Assembly (NCBI RefSeq): GCF_019578655.1
Contig: NC_063263.1
Span: forward strand, 5,528,001-5,592,000
Length of the DNA stretch: 64,000 nucleotides
Direction: 5' to 3'
Source: Ricinus communis
Taxonomy: Eukaryota > Streptophyta > Magnoliopsida > Malpighiales > Euphorbiaceae
Part shown: in pieces, positions 12,940 to 27,425 of the stretch
Layout of the letters: each line of letters opens with the position of its first letter
How positions within the stretch are numbered: the stretch's first letter is position 1
The notes under the pieces: model-generated
The model's database searches: none
What the model saw: the letters and a program-made list of their open reading frames with translations, nothing else
Told to the model about the DNA's origin: nothing
Position numbers and translations under genes: made by a program

Positions 12940-15340
12940 GAGAAAATGTTTGATGTCCTTTTGCCTTATCTCGATGTGGCATTGAAGATGCCTCCTCCAC
13001 GCCCTCTCCTGACAAGGGATTATTTGCTAAGAAAGTAAGGACTCAAGAAGAGTCGGTTAACCCTGTCAACAAGGTGACAGATGATATCTCTTTTAAGAAT
13101 AAGCTAATGGTCGATGCCATGCAGTTTAAATAAGTGGTGGAAGGTTCCATAGACTTTGAAGTTCTAGAAGGGAATGTGTATACTCGTAGGGAGGGAGGCA
13201 TCCCTAATATTGATTTCTCAGACAAGATCCATAGCCTCATGGCACAATCTTTGAAAAAAACTATCAATGTTCGTCTTTTAAGACGAACTATTATTTTAAT
13301 GCTTTGTCACATAAAATTGAGATCTCTAGCAGCCTCATAATGGCCATAAGATAATTAATTTGGACAATGATTACTATATGGTAAAGTTTGATGATTAGGA
13401 CTATTCTAGGGCTCTTTTGAACGGTACTTGAATGGCTTTTTGACATTACTTGACGGTGCAACTGTGGATCCAAATTTCAATGCAATGACGATAACCTATC
13501 TATTATTACAGTTTGGATTTATTTTTCGAGAATACCACTTTAATACTATTATAAAAGTGTGTTAAGGACTATAGACAATCTTATTGGGAGACCTTTGAAG
13601 ATTGACTATAATACCCAAGCAGGCGATAAGGGGAAGTTTGCCCGAGTAGCTGTAGAATTAGATCTCAGACGTCCCTTTGTTTCTCGTGTAAAGGTTGATG
13701 GTAACACCCAATCAGTGGAATATGAAGCTCTCTTAATGATTTATTATCGGTATAAAAAGTATGGCCATGTTAATGATTTGTGCAAGGAGAATCTTCGTGA
13801 TAGGGTGTCGTTGGAGATTGTTAGGTCAGGTACTCTCCCAGGTAATAGTGAAGTGGTTGTGGTGGTCATTGGTATTGTCAAACTCTGTGAGTATGGATAT
13901 ATTCCCTCTAGAGAAGGATGGTAACAAGTGCTTAAGGTCGTGGATGCACACGCCAGCCAAAAGCAGAAAACCTACAGAAAAGACAACTCCTAATATTACT
14001 GAGTATCAAGGACCGAATCTTGGTGGAAGACGCAATCTTTCTAGATTTGATGCTCTTTCTATGTTGAATGAGGATGATACAAAATAGATTTCTCAAGCAA
14101 ATAATTATGGTAACCCTAGTTTTTCTCCTAACCAGCACGTTTCTATTGGGAATGAAGGCAAGGGCCTAGTTAGTGGGCCTAGAGTTGTTAGGGTCTTTAA
14201 ACCCAAGTTAAAATAAATAATCAGAACTCTAGTTCTAGTTTTGAATAAGGACAAAATGGTGGTGAAGGATGGGCCTCATTTGCATGGCCATGCAAACCCT
14301 ACATTAACTTATTTGGATACTAATAAACTGCCTTAGAATGAAACGATTCCTAGTGTGACATCCCTCGATGTTTCTAAACATAGTATTTTTCAGACTTTTG
14401 ATAAAGAGACCTCTGTTGGCACCTCTTATCCCTCTCTAAAGATTTTCATAAAAAAGATTCTATGATCGTGGTAGACCATCGAATAATAGGGCTTCGATCA
14501 ACTTAAAAAAGAAGCTCAAAACCAAGTCTCAAAGTAATAGAGTTTTGGGTACGGGCACTATTGATCTTGTCAAACATGTCCAAAATGATACCCTAGTTTT
14601 GGAGGATATCCTAGTTGAATCGGACGAGGACATTGTTGTTTTTATGGAGGAAGTTAATGGCCCTATTGTTGCATGATCTTGTTGAGCAAGAGCACCTTCT
14701 CATTTTCTCTCATATTTTTATGATTATGTCAATTTTTTGTTGAAATTGTCAAGGAGCTTCGCTTTTCACATGTCTCTTGCTATATCTTTTAGAATCAAGA
14801 ATCTTTCAAATGTTGTGCTATTTGAGCCTCGTATCAGTGAAGGAAAAGTAGATAATATGATCTTGAAGATCAAGTATCATAATTCTTTTAGGGTCGAAGA
14901 TGGGATTTGTTTCCTTTGAAAGGATATTGTCTCAGTGAATATTATAGTAAGCAACAAGCAGTATGTCCATATGTTAGTATTGAGAATGATGGAGATAACT
15001 TTCAGCTTTACAATCGTGTATGCTAGTCCTTCTCATGTGCAATATGAGGGCTTATGGCGCCATTTGCACCAAATTACTGGCATGATTTCTTTACCTTGGG
15101 TTACTGGGGGTAACTTAAATATTATCCTTTGCCAAGAGAAAAAATCGAAAAGGTCAATGAGAAGAATTGGTGGTTGTGCTAAATTTAAATTTTGGATTAA
15201 CGATAATTCTTTTATTGATGTGGGTTATGTGGGTCCGAAATTTACCTGAAGTAGATGACTCATTCTTGAAAGACTTATTGATTTATTTACAATAAGGAAT
15301 GGTATAATCATCTACACACTTGATTCGTGCATAGCAAATA
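12940..15340 (+). pseudogene. Degraded LINE (L1-type non-LTR retrotransposon): ORF1 and partial endonuclease
   Basis: The order of coding remnants matches a plant L1-type LINE. 12940-13550 resembles the start of ORF1. 13560-13800 encodes the segment before the zinc knuckle (IGRPLKIDYNTQ, then GKFARVAVELDL) and a decayed knuckle reading YYRYKKYGHVNDLC, where two of the usual Cys are Tyr. From about 14735 an endonuclease/exonuclease/phosphatase-type domain begins, with a TGA where the opening Trp-Asn-Cys motif would have Trp. It continues through ASPSHVQYEGLW and NSFIDVGYVGPKFT to about 15340. Several stops and frame changes separate the pieces. No reverse transcriptase or RNase H follows, so the element is inactive and 3'-truncated or interrupted. 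Confidence 0.8.
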
Positions 15341-15783
15341 TAGTAAAAGAGTAAAAGGCCAAATGTATATTTATACTTTTAAACTTTGGTCATATACTTA
15401 TTTTAATACTTCAATTTTTGATTTAACATTAGATATTTAAAATTATTTCTTATGATATTTTAATATTACATGTGTCTTTATTCAATAAGTCCACATGCAT
15501 TGCATAAAGGTGTATAAGTATTACTAAAAAAATAAAATTTAGGTACAATTAAATTAAATAAAAAAAATAAATGTGTTTAAACATTAAATATAAGAATTAA
15601 ATATTTATTAAATTAAATTAAAAATTAAATTATTAAAATTAATTAATCAATACAAGTTTAGCAAATTTAACCACAAGGAAATAAATAAGTAAATAAACCA
15701 TCCACATGTAAAATAGCGTGGAACTATAGAATTAGAAAAAGGAAAAGATCTGATAATATGAATTTTGATATCGTACGCTGGAT

Positions 15784-15790
15784 TGGGCTT
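15784..15790 (+). promoter_or_regulatory. Site II-type element (TGGGCTT) upstream of RPSA
   Basis: TGGGCY elements are typical of promoters of plant ribosomal protein and other growth genes, where TCP factors bind. This one lies 210 bases before the RPSA start codon and is combined with a telo-box downstream. Confidence 0.45.
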
Positions 15791-15945
15791 TCGGCACACT
15801 GACTCAATAAAAGCAATAGAAAGCTTATAAGACATAAGGGCAACAGAGTCATTTCAGTCTAAACTAAATCTAGGGTTTATTGTCTCCTTTATAAACTTAA
15901 AACGCAAAAGCACGGTCACTGCGCTTCATTTTCTTCTCTCTGGGC

Positions 15946-15955
15946 AAAACCCTAG
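15946..15955 (+). promoter_or_regulatory. Telo-box (AAAACCCTAG) in RPSA leader
   Basis: AAACCCTA motifs near the transcription start are a hallmark of plant ribosomal protein genes. A reverse-orientation copy (TAGGGTTTA) lies at 15871-15879. Position and gene identity agree with a functional role, but there is no direct proof. Confidence 0.5.
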
Positions 15956-15999
15956 AGTTTGGTTTCACCTCTCTCGCTAAAACTCACCGGAGAGCAATC

Positions 16000-17993
<1,994 letters not shown>

Positions 17994-19319
17994 AGACTTC
18001 CAAAAATTTCTATATCAACTCTTGTATTGCACATTTACCTTACCATAATCATGAGTTAGTTTTGAAGAATTTTCAACATCTGTTGGGTTAAGGACTTCTC
18101 TTTTTTTTCCCCCTTGTTTTATTTTTTGGGCATAGCTTAGTTAAAGACATCATCAAATTTGAGAGATTTTGACGTTGATGTTGGTATCAGAAGTAATATG
18201 CTGCATTTGAGATGATTTGTTTTATAAAGCTGATGAAAACAAGTCGGATGTCCGTCTTCCCCTTTTCTGTCAACCCCTCGACTGAATAGCATTATAATTT
18301 ATCCAAGCTGTGGTTAATGCGTTGCAGTAATTAGCCATGCTTGCCTGAGGAATTGTTAGTGTTGATTTTTATGAGATAGTTAATTTACAAATATTCTTCA
18401 CATTATATGTACGTTAGGTTTGCAATATAATAAGTAATTATTATAAACTGATGATGCGGAAATTCTGTATCTTACTTTGTTGGAATAACATTTTGAGCTT
18501 TAATTTCCGTGGAACTCGTGAACTCAAAAGAAATGTTTTCTTTCAGTCGTTTTGCTCATTCAATTTATGTCTTAGCAGTTTGGTAGTCTAGAGTGGGCAC
18601 CAGAACTTGTTTCTTAAAATGTCTTAGCATTTGCATCCCACAAGATTTGCTTACACGATCAGCAACAAACTTTCAAATGACAGTTTGCAGACAATTTTGT
18701 TACAATATGTACAGTAAAATTTCAGACGCATTTGTAAGGTGGGCAGGGTTGGGTTGGGGCGGCCATGTGCAGGTCTGAAAAGATTTTGGAGCAAATAGAG
18801 ACAGGAAGATATACTGGACATAGGTTTGTTTTCTGAGGATTATGGTTTATAGAAGGAATTTTATGCGCCGAGTCCTCTGATTAAATAAAAAAAAAAAAAG
18901 GAGATCGGGATGCATTGCATGTTGAGTAGGAAATATTTAAAGCCAATTTAGATGCCAACTTTAAGGGACTTGATAATGAATTGCCCATCCCATTTCCTGA
19001 TGGCATTACATGTATAGATTTGAAGATGGGGAAAGCTGCTGATATATAGCCATCTTTTAAGTCCTTATCCAGCAAGGTAAGGAGAGCAAGTTTATCTTAC
19101 TAAAGCAATAGGACAATTTATAAAAACTGTCATGTTAGGCATACGCTTGTAGGATATGCAAACAAAGCAAAAGAGAAGGTAAACTTTATTTAACTGGTTA
19201 GCGACACCTTCAATTTCCAGGTTCCGTATCTAAATTACAAAGGACTTGAAAGGGCGGCGGCGGCGGCTATTCTACAACTCAACCGCACATACAACACCCC
19301 TTGTCATACACTTCTGAGT

Positions 19320-19367
<48 letters not shown>

Positions 19368-19428
19368 AAAAGGATGAAAATTAGGCAGAGGACTAGAATT
19401 TACAATCGTGAAAAACGCAGCCATTGAC
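17994..19428. other. Intergenic region between convergent RPSA and RBR1
   Basis: This holds the 3' UTRs of RPSA (plus strand) and RBR1 (minus strand). No further gene is seen. A short GGC run at about 19254-19266 and a TA microsatellite follow on the RBR1 side. Confidence 0.6.
19319..19364. repeat. TA dinucleotide microsatellite in the RBR1 3' region
   Basis: An interrupted run of TA repeats of about 45 bases lies roughly 65 bases past the RBR1 stop, probably inside its 3' UTR. It is likely to vary in length between individuals. Confidence 0.9.
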
Positions 19429-22400
19429 TTAGGGGTCAGGTTGCTCAGTTTTCAGAGGTGCACCAGACGTGGATGCGCAACTCCCATTTTGGAGGTAGAG
19501 GCTCTTGGCCACCATAGAGTCACTAACCAAACCAACATCGACATCGTCAAAATTAAGTGATCCTCTGATATTCCTATTACTGAAAGAAAAAATATAGAAA
19601 AGAAAAGGTAATTGGCATCGACTCTAAACAAAGAAATTGAGTATACTCTAGAGGCTGCTACCCAGCAAAAAGCATACCCATTCAAGCGATTATTGATTGC
19701 AGTCAGGTCTTTCGAAGGGCTCTGATATGCATGAGTGCTCTCCCCCACACATGCATAGTAGCTTTTTGAGCTATGTGAGATTAAAGCATCCATCTAAAAG
19801 CATTAAAAATAAATCAAGTTACACATACATCAGACAGTATTGTCCTATAGCAGGCCGTGCCAAACACCAAACAGTTTGATTTTGAAATTAATAACTGGAT
19901 CAAGGTATTGTTGCATCAACTGTATGTGTGCAAGAGCACATAACACTTGCATACACATGCACTGTCCTTTAGCCAGGACACTGATGGCCATTGACAAATC
20001 TAAAACGATATGAAATATGAAATTTAAATTCATTACCCCTGGCTGAAAATGATAGAAAGAAAGACAAATGAAAACTTAAGCCATATTGCAGCATCAAAAT
20101 TTACTAAAAGCAAGCTGCAAATGGTATGTACTCAACCAGCTCATGAAACAATAGATAGAAGTAACCCCAATTTCCTCCCCACATGCCTACTTGTTCTTGC
20201 AGGCTTGTGAAAAGAATAACAACTTTGACTACTTTTTAAATGAAGACATGCAGACATCGAACTTTAAACCAAAGCGATGACACTGACACTTAAGTGAAGA
20301 AATGAAGACAGCCAACTTTAAACAAAAACAGTTGAGCAATAAACAAGTACCTTGGATGTCCGCAATGGAGAGACATACACATTGTGCGCTGCAGAGACTT
20401 TCTTCGGGGACATATCAGGCAGACTTGGAAAAGGAGAAACTTTAGGTGAAGCAGGACATTGACCTAATTGATCGCAGAGAAGCATGTTAAACAATGACTT
20501 AAAACAGCAAAGGCAGGGGACCAAATTTCATATAAGCATAACTAGAAATATGTCAAAAGATTACCATCTTTATTGTTATTAACTTCTGGAACCTGGCTGC
20601 CTTTTACGGTTATTCCAGCTGAACCAACCTCCACCAGCAAAGGCTTCGCAGCAGGAATGAATATTTCATTGTAAAATGTAATAATATCAACATGATCTTG
20701 GCCCGTCCTCTGTTTTCATGCCATTCATAAGGGTTAGACCTCTGCAAAGTTATTATCAGCAAAGAGAGTAAAATAGTTGGATAATCTACCCCATTGTGGC
20801 GTGCTGATGACCAATCAACAAACACACTGCGGAAAACTTGTGGTTTACATTGTGGTTGTTTCCTGTAGTTGTAAATGATCTCCCTGAAGGTTAAATTCAC
20901 CTTAGAAATCTGCAGCCAAAACATAAGTACGATAAGCAAAAAGAAAGTACATGTAATGGTGAAAAATTCAGAAGCAGCCAATGAACTGTCACAAGCATGA
21001 CAGCAAACCTTTGCAACTCCATAGAAACAACAAAGGATAATCTGGTCAATATGACGATTAAAGAACAAAGACGTCTGCTGACTGAGAACTTGTTGAAATA
21101 GACGATAGACATTCTCTCTTATATGCTGCTGAGACTGTTGTAGCCTTTCAACCATACCATTGATTCTGACAGCAGCTAACTTGTTAATCTAGGCATGACA
21201 AGAAGTATGGGCATGTAAATGTTACAGAATGAAACAAAGGAAACATAGTTTAATCTCAATAAGATTCGACACTGATGATGAGCAGAAATGTCCTTTTGAG
21301 TATCATTTAGACAAGAATATCATTCTTGGTATTCACAACTCAACCATGCTAGAACTGAAAATCATAGACAATCAACATACATATGAGGTTAAGCAAATAG
21401 CTAAAACAAAACAACAGACATCATCTTCAAGAACAAATGTATAGAAGTATAATTTTACACTATCCGTAATACATCCACAGATAAAATGATGTCTTTAGTT
21501 GGAACTTGGTTTCCAACCTATCCAAGTGCATCAGAGATAAGCCTAAGGCTCTAAAATTTCAATTGAAAATAAAGATTGAACCTACTAGTTCAAGCATGGA
21601 CAAACTAAAGCCAATCTCTAGCACTTAACACCCAGTTCACTCTTAAACTATTGAGACATTAGCTAGCCACTGTTTGTTTGCACCCTTAATTCTTGAACCA
21701 TGTGATATTGTGAGCATGATAATCCTAGATTTATAACAAGATTAAATAACCGATCAAGTACATGACTAAAACCATAGCTCAAACCATCAAACCAACCACC
21801 ACGACTGCTGCCACCCAAATAGAAATAAAAGAAAATAAATGTAATAATGAACTTTGCTAAAAAAGAATGTCTAATACCTTGCTAAAGAATATATTAATTC
21901 CAGTTTCTGCACATGTTTCCCCTCCTCCCCCAGGGTTTGGGCGCGTCGGACTGAAACAAATAGCCACACAGAAATTACAATAAGATAGAGCAAACACAAA
22001 GCTGTTACATGGTGCATAGAGGACAAATATACCACTTCTGTCCCTAACAATACCAAAATTACCTTGCAAAGGCAGATTGCAAAGGAGGTGGTGGTAGCTT
22101 TGATTTAAGGTTAGTGAATGCAAGTAGACGATCCTTCACTGGTGATGTGAAGGAATTACGCTCTACTAACACACTCCGGTAGTCTGTGCATGGTCTTTTT
22201 GGAGACCTGATATCCCCATTCTGACCTGGACAATTAAAAACAACAGCCCCTGAAATGATGTCAGGTATAAGAACCTAGATACAGTTGAGTTACTAATCCT
22301 CACATTAAGTATTTATTTAAGTAGAATGTACCAGGAGATATTTCATGCTTCGACACAGAAGATAGTGGAGGCAAGCCTCCAGAAGAAAAGTTAATATGCA

Positions 22401-25400
22401 CAGCAATTGCATCCAGAGATGGCATTGGTTCTGCTAATAGCCCAAGACGATTTATCTCTGCAGAGAGAGAAGGCCTTGCAACTGTTAATGAATTATACAT
22501 TGAGGAGCCCTTTTCCCAGACCATGCTCTCTAAAAGTCGTTCTTCCAATGAATTCAAATGCCGTCTCAACTCCCTCGGCAGAGACTCCTCATGTCTAATG
22601 AAACTCTCTATCACCTTGCTAAGATCGAAAGCTGTTATGCCAGTTCGCTCCAGAACAGCTGGAAACAGCATTGTGACAGTCTTATGTGTTGCCAGAACTA
22701 GTTCAGCCGAACACGCCAGCATACATCTGTGGAACCTCTCATTAGTTAATAAGGAGGTCAAATTAGTTGCATGCAATATTTGGGCCTCTGCTGTGCACAT
22801 AGCTTCCAAAACCCTATAATATAACTTCAGAGCCTCCAATCTTCGTTGTTCTGCCCATATGTTGTCCATCAGGTTTGTACTTTGCAGACTTCCAGTAACA
22901 CAACGCTCTCCCAGAGCATTACTTGGAAATATAGCCTCCAATATTATGTGTGCTCTACGTATGACATCATTAGTTACATCCCTATCACATGATGCAAGAA
23001 AGCGTTCCAGCTGTGGTGAAGGTTTGGATGGAAGCGGAGAAATAACAGTCCGCAGCCACTTCGCAGTTGTCATTGCTGTGCTCACAGGTGTAGCAGCCAT
23101 CCTAGAATTTGTGCTACCAAGAATGCCATTTGTATGTGAAGCCGGGGAACGATGAGGAGAAAGGGGACTTGTAATTGTCTTTGTTGGTGAGGAGATCTGA
23201 TCAAATTTTCTCTACACAGAACAAATTAAATGACAATATTACAAAATAAACTAAATTATAAGACATTCAAAGAATAATGATTGTATATCATCTTATGGAA
23301 TGTGCATTTGGCTGAAATTACCTTGGTTCCAGTTACACTAATAGCACCTCCAGATAAGCTGCCTGAGCCGAGTAAACTGTCTTCCTCGTTGATAAATACT
23401 CTCTCGTCCAGTTCGCCCTTACAGCGAATTGCATCTTCATAATCCTTCTCTAAAATATCCAAACTGGACCGCAGTGATGATTCTTCCATTAAATCTTCAT
23501 AATAGATCAAACCATCTGCAGCAAAGCAAATCAGAATTCCCGAAATGAACACGATGCCCATAAAAAACAATCCAAAGATGCAAGAATTGCAATCTTTTCA
23601 AACACACCTGTATTTATGTTATCCAGGTTTTCATTTTTATACTCAGATGCCATATGGGGCTTTTTCTTTAGGATATCTGCTATTAAATTATTGGTCTTCT
23701 CCATTGTTTTTCTCAGCTCATCTTCTGAGGTGTCATATTTGTTGCAAAGTGATGCCAGTAGGTCAACACCTTTGTCGCCTTTTTTAACTGAATCATACAT
23801 ATTAAAAAAAAGTAGGCACAGATATAAAAAGTCTAGAGCTTCTCCAAGCATTAGAGAATAAAATACTGACAACAAAATGCTAATGAGGCAAGCATTACCA
23901 AAACGTTGAGAGTCATTCAAGTTGAAATTTCTGAAGCGAACAGGAACGTGAATAATCAAAATAGCCTGATAAATTTCATTACATAGTAAGGATAGGTTGA
24001 TGTCTGCTGCATTATTATATAATCTTGACAAAGCATAAGGCTAAAAACATCAGGTGAACCAGATTCATCAGCTGTTAGTTCTTGGCATATAAGGATGGTA
24101 CAGACTAGTACCCTAGTATCAGTAATTGATGAAAAGAAATGGATCGAAACTTACCAGCACAGAAACCAGACCATTTGTGCAAGTCACCAAATCTTTAAAA
24201 CGGCTGAATGCATGTACGCGGAGTGCCAAAAACAGCAACCATCCAAAACGATGATAGTCTGACATGTATGCTGTTGCTGATTGCTTATCAACATTTGCAT
24301 CACTCGTCAAGAAAAGTTCCCGGTATGCACGCTTGTAGTGTCTTCACATTTAATTACAAGAAAAAAAAATTGTTATTTATGCAAAACACTAAAAAGAAAA
24401 AAATAGAAAGCAAGATTATGGAAAGTAGTTGTACTCAAAATTCAAGTGCTTCATGAAAGATCACCTTGTGATTGGACCAGATGATGCAGTTATACCAGAA
24501 CCTCATACAGGCAATAAATATACAATGTGTCATCAATTTCATAATTATAATTTATAATGTACTTTTGGAGCAAATCAGACAATAAGTCCTACATATCAAT
24601 CATCTGATCAGATACATGATCTGGCCAAGATAACAATCAAGGATGTCAACTTTTCAACAGTAAAACTAAAGTCTCTTTTGCAAGGTAAGATAAATTTTGT
24701 GCAACCATGGAATGCCATAATTATTTATTTCAGCATGCATATCCATTTCCTTATTGTTTAAACTCAAATACACTAAACCAGCAAAGACCTGTACTTCCCC
24801 TTTAATGGAAGTTCTACAGTACTCAACAAGTGAAGTGCGTATATAAATAACATGAAATATCAACAGGCAGTAAATCCCGACTCCTGAGGCATTTCCTAAA
24901 GCAAAATGATGAGTACCTGCTTAAAATACTCAAGTGCACAAAATTGGCTTGCAACTCCTTTGCCTGATGGAAGAGAGTGGAACATAAAACTATGAGAAAA
25001 TTGAAAAGCAAGTATATAGAAATATACATACAATAGAGTAAAAGCCCACATCTAAAGCGCACATATAAATCTCTATCATATCAATACCTCTAGTCTGTTC
25101 TCCCAATCTACACCATACATAGTACTCAATATTGGACCCGCCTTGACAACATATTGAGGTAGTTCTTTAAAGAAGTCTACAATACTGCAAGACATGGAAC
25201 ATGATGACTAGAATAAGTAACACGATAAAGAACTAAAACAGCTAAAAGCAAACAAATTAAAAGGGACAAACATACTTCAGCTTGGCACGTCTCAGTATTT
25301 GGCATAATGTAAGCCCATTATCATCAGGCCTCTGCTGCATATTGTCTCTTATCTTCTCGCTTAACCGCTTAACAGAATACGAAACAAATGCAAACCAAAA

Positions 25401-25852
25401 CCTTTCTGCTTCTTCGGGCTAATAGACAAAATAACAACTCAACTAGTACTTCAACTTATTCCCGCACGAAAAACTATAGAAATACATAATTTGAACGAGA
25501 AAGATTTGCGAATTTACCATTCCATTTCCAATAGCTGAAATGTTTGCCAACAGAAGATGTTTTGTTCCTTTGAAAAGCTTGATAGCTTCTTCGTAAGCAT
25601 CCTCACTCACAGATAATCCAATCTGTCATTAATTCCCATTTTCAATTTGATGAAGTAAAACCCAATCTCAAAAAATCATTTCTAGATCCTTCAGGGAACT
25701 AAGAAGAACTAGGGATATCGAAGAAAAGAAAGAAATTGAAAAGCTTATACCTTGCAAAAGTCTGTAAATCGCACTTCAATGGTATCATTTTCCCCTACTC
25801 CATCATGATGCAAATTTTTAGTAGACGCAGTTGAAGGCTTCATATCTTCCAT
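19429..25852 (-). CDS. RBR1: Retinoblastoma-related protein, 1020 aa, 18 coding exons
   Basis: This nuclear pocket protein binds E2F factors and blocks entry into S phase until cyclin-CDK phosphorylates it; it also controls asymmetric division and stem cell fate. Coding exons in gene order are 25852-25751, 25622-25518, 25418-25276, 25184-25088, 24963-24917, 24341-24155, 23965-23899, 23787-23608, 23515-23322, 23211-22332, 22225-22063, 21950-21878, 21188-21009, 20909-20790, 20709-20565, 20463-20351, 19793-19678 and 19579-19429. They join without a stop to 1021 codons, the usual length. The cyclin-like N-terminal domain covers about residues 60-200 ([17 protein letters not shown]). Pocket A is about 412-615 ([40 protein letters not shown]). 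Pocket B is about 715-880 ([34 protein letters not shown]). Several Ser-Pro CDK-type sites flank the pocket, for example SPKRP and the DMSPKK and YVSPLR region. Confidence 0.96.
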
Positions 25853-26509
25853 AATGTTTGAAGTGGCCAAGCTCGTTGAAAACCCTAATTGCTATCATCA
25901 AATTAAAAGGATAATTAAACACAGAGGTTTAAAATTTAGCAGCTCAACTAATAAACCCTACAAAATTACAAGAATTCATAACATCAAAAACCATTACGAA
26001 TCCAAATTACCATAACCGACACCATAAAAAAGAAAGAAAAACATAAAATTGCTGGATATAGAACTTTATCTACTTTCCGTTTGCTTCATTTTTAAAGGGA
26101 AATATTAGGGAAGTTGTATGTGATTTTTTATTTTTTCAAAACTTCTCATTTAAAATAAATACATTACATAAACAAACAAAAAAATGAAAAATACTTTAAC
26201 CCTGAAGAAAAATCAAATGGAAAAACACAATAAAAATAGAGACGTACAGTTTACTTAGGTATAGATCTCAAGACTGATCTCCAGATCCAACAACCAAAAA
26301 CCCTAACTTTTTCTACTTGCCAAAAACGCACCGCTTCCCAGATCGAGCAGCAGGAGCAATGGAGTTTTTTTTTTTTTTTGGCAAACAAAAACCCTAATAT
26401 CTCTCTCTCTATCTGCACTTTCTCTAAAAGAACACTCTTTTTGTTTTGGGAGAAACCCTATCAGTGTAGTATTCTCTCTCTTTCTTTCTTCTCTCTCTCT
26501 ATCACTAGC

Positions 26510-26517
26510 GCGGGAAA
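26510..26517 (-). promoter_or_regulatory. E2F site (TTTCCCGC) upstream of RBR1
   Basis: Read on the RBR1 strand, the sequence is TTTTCCCGCGC, an exact match to the E2F consensus TTTSSCGC. It lies about 660 bases before the RBR1 start codon, next to CT-rich runs likely to belong to the leader. Confidence 0.6.
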
Positions 26518-26615
26518 ATCTAACATGCTTTTGACACATACATACATGACATAAAAGGACACATAAATGAAAGACCAATGGGAATTGGACGCGTCATGCT
26601 AGTTAGGTTATTTTA

Positions 26616-26623
26616 CCGCCAAA
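26616..26623 (-). promoter_or_regulatory. Second E2F-type site (TTTGGCGG) upstream of RBR1
   Basis: On the RBR1 strand this reads TTTTGGCGGT, a match to the broader E2F consensus WTTSSCSS. It is about 100 bases upstream of the first site. The pair suggests E2F control of RBR1. Confidence 0.5.
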
Positions 26624-26989
26624 ATTTTCCCACCGTTACGAGATTCGCTTCTAGGGTAAGATTCGCCGTTACGGTTTGGTTTGACGGAGTTTGGGGTTAT
26701 TGTTTTCCTTATATTTTTTGTTGATTTTGTTTTCTTTTGTCTCGGAAATTGAGAACGGCTTCGTGGGACCTAGATGGCTTTGTGTCGTTATGCGAAGGAC
26801 GGATGTCGTTTTGTTAAAGCAGGATGGGATGATTGTTACAATGCGGGCGTCCTCGTTGGAGTTGCCTGATCTCACCATATTATGGGACTAGGGGTAGGGT
26901 AGGGTAGGGCTAATCTGCGCTGCAATACAAACCCATAGCCTTTGGTTCAATGCTTTCAATTCTCATTTAAAGCATCTCATGTTGTATTC

Positions 26990-27425
26990 AATTGGGAATA
27001 TTTGACATAATGAACTATTATATTTAAAACTTCTTATAATTTGGTTCTTTTATATTTGAAGTAACATGTGTTTAAATTTTTTAATACTTTTTAAGTACAT
27101 ATCTTATTTTTATATTTTTTTTATTATGAATAATAATAAAAATATTAATTTTCTAAAATTAAATATTTTTAATAAGTTAGCATTCCACTAAATATTTTAT
27201 GATCATAATACATTATTAGAATATATGTTAATTTGTCTTTAATCAAAATTTTAATATAATTAAGCTCCATAATACATTATTAAATATTATATTACTTAGC
27301 GATAGTTCAAATTAAATACATACAAATTATATTAGAAAAAAATAAAAATATAATATTTATCTAAAAAATGCTAGCTGAAATGTAAAAGTATCAAACTATC
27401 CAATAATTTTTTAAACTTTACTAAT
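26990..27425. mobile_element. Degraded relative of the 9784-10306 MITE-like element
   Basis: The order of short blocks (TAATGAACTAT, then an AT-rich core with ATATTTTATGATCATAA, then AATTAAATACATA, then AGTATCAAACTATC) follows that of the element at 9784-10306. Its own terminal repeats are worn. The boundaries are approximate. Confidence 0.35.

Larger units (their letters stand above)
15341..15999. other. Intergenic region and RPSA promoter
   Basis: The first part (about 15341-15650) is AT-rich repeat-like DNA. The last 250 bases upstream of the RPSA start are the likely promoter and 5' UTR; the individual motifs are listed separately. Confidence 0.5.
25853..26990. other. RBR1 leader and promoter region
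   Basis: This holds the presumed RBR1 5' UTR and promoter, with CT microsatellite runs (26400-26500), the two E2F-type sites and a four-run G tract at 26891-26909. The open frames seen here are short and unlike known proteins. Confidence 0.5.

Noticed and set aside
20897..21155. Long minus-strand frame spanning an RBR1 intron
   Set aside because: The frame continues through the intron by chance; family conservation supports splicing at 21009 and 20909.
22407..23155. Plus-strand open frames opposite RBR1 exon 10
   Set aside because: They are antisense to the pocket A exon and have no independent support.
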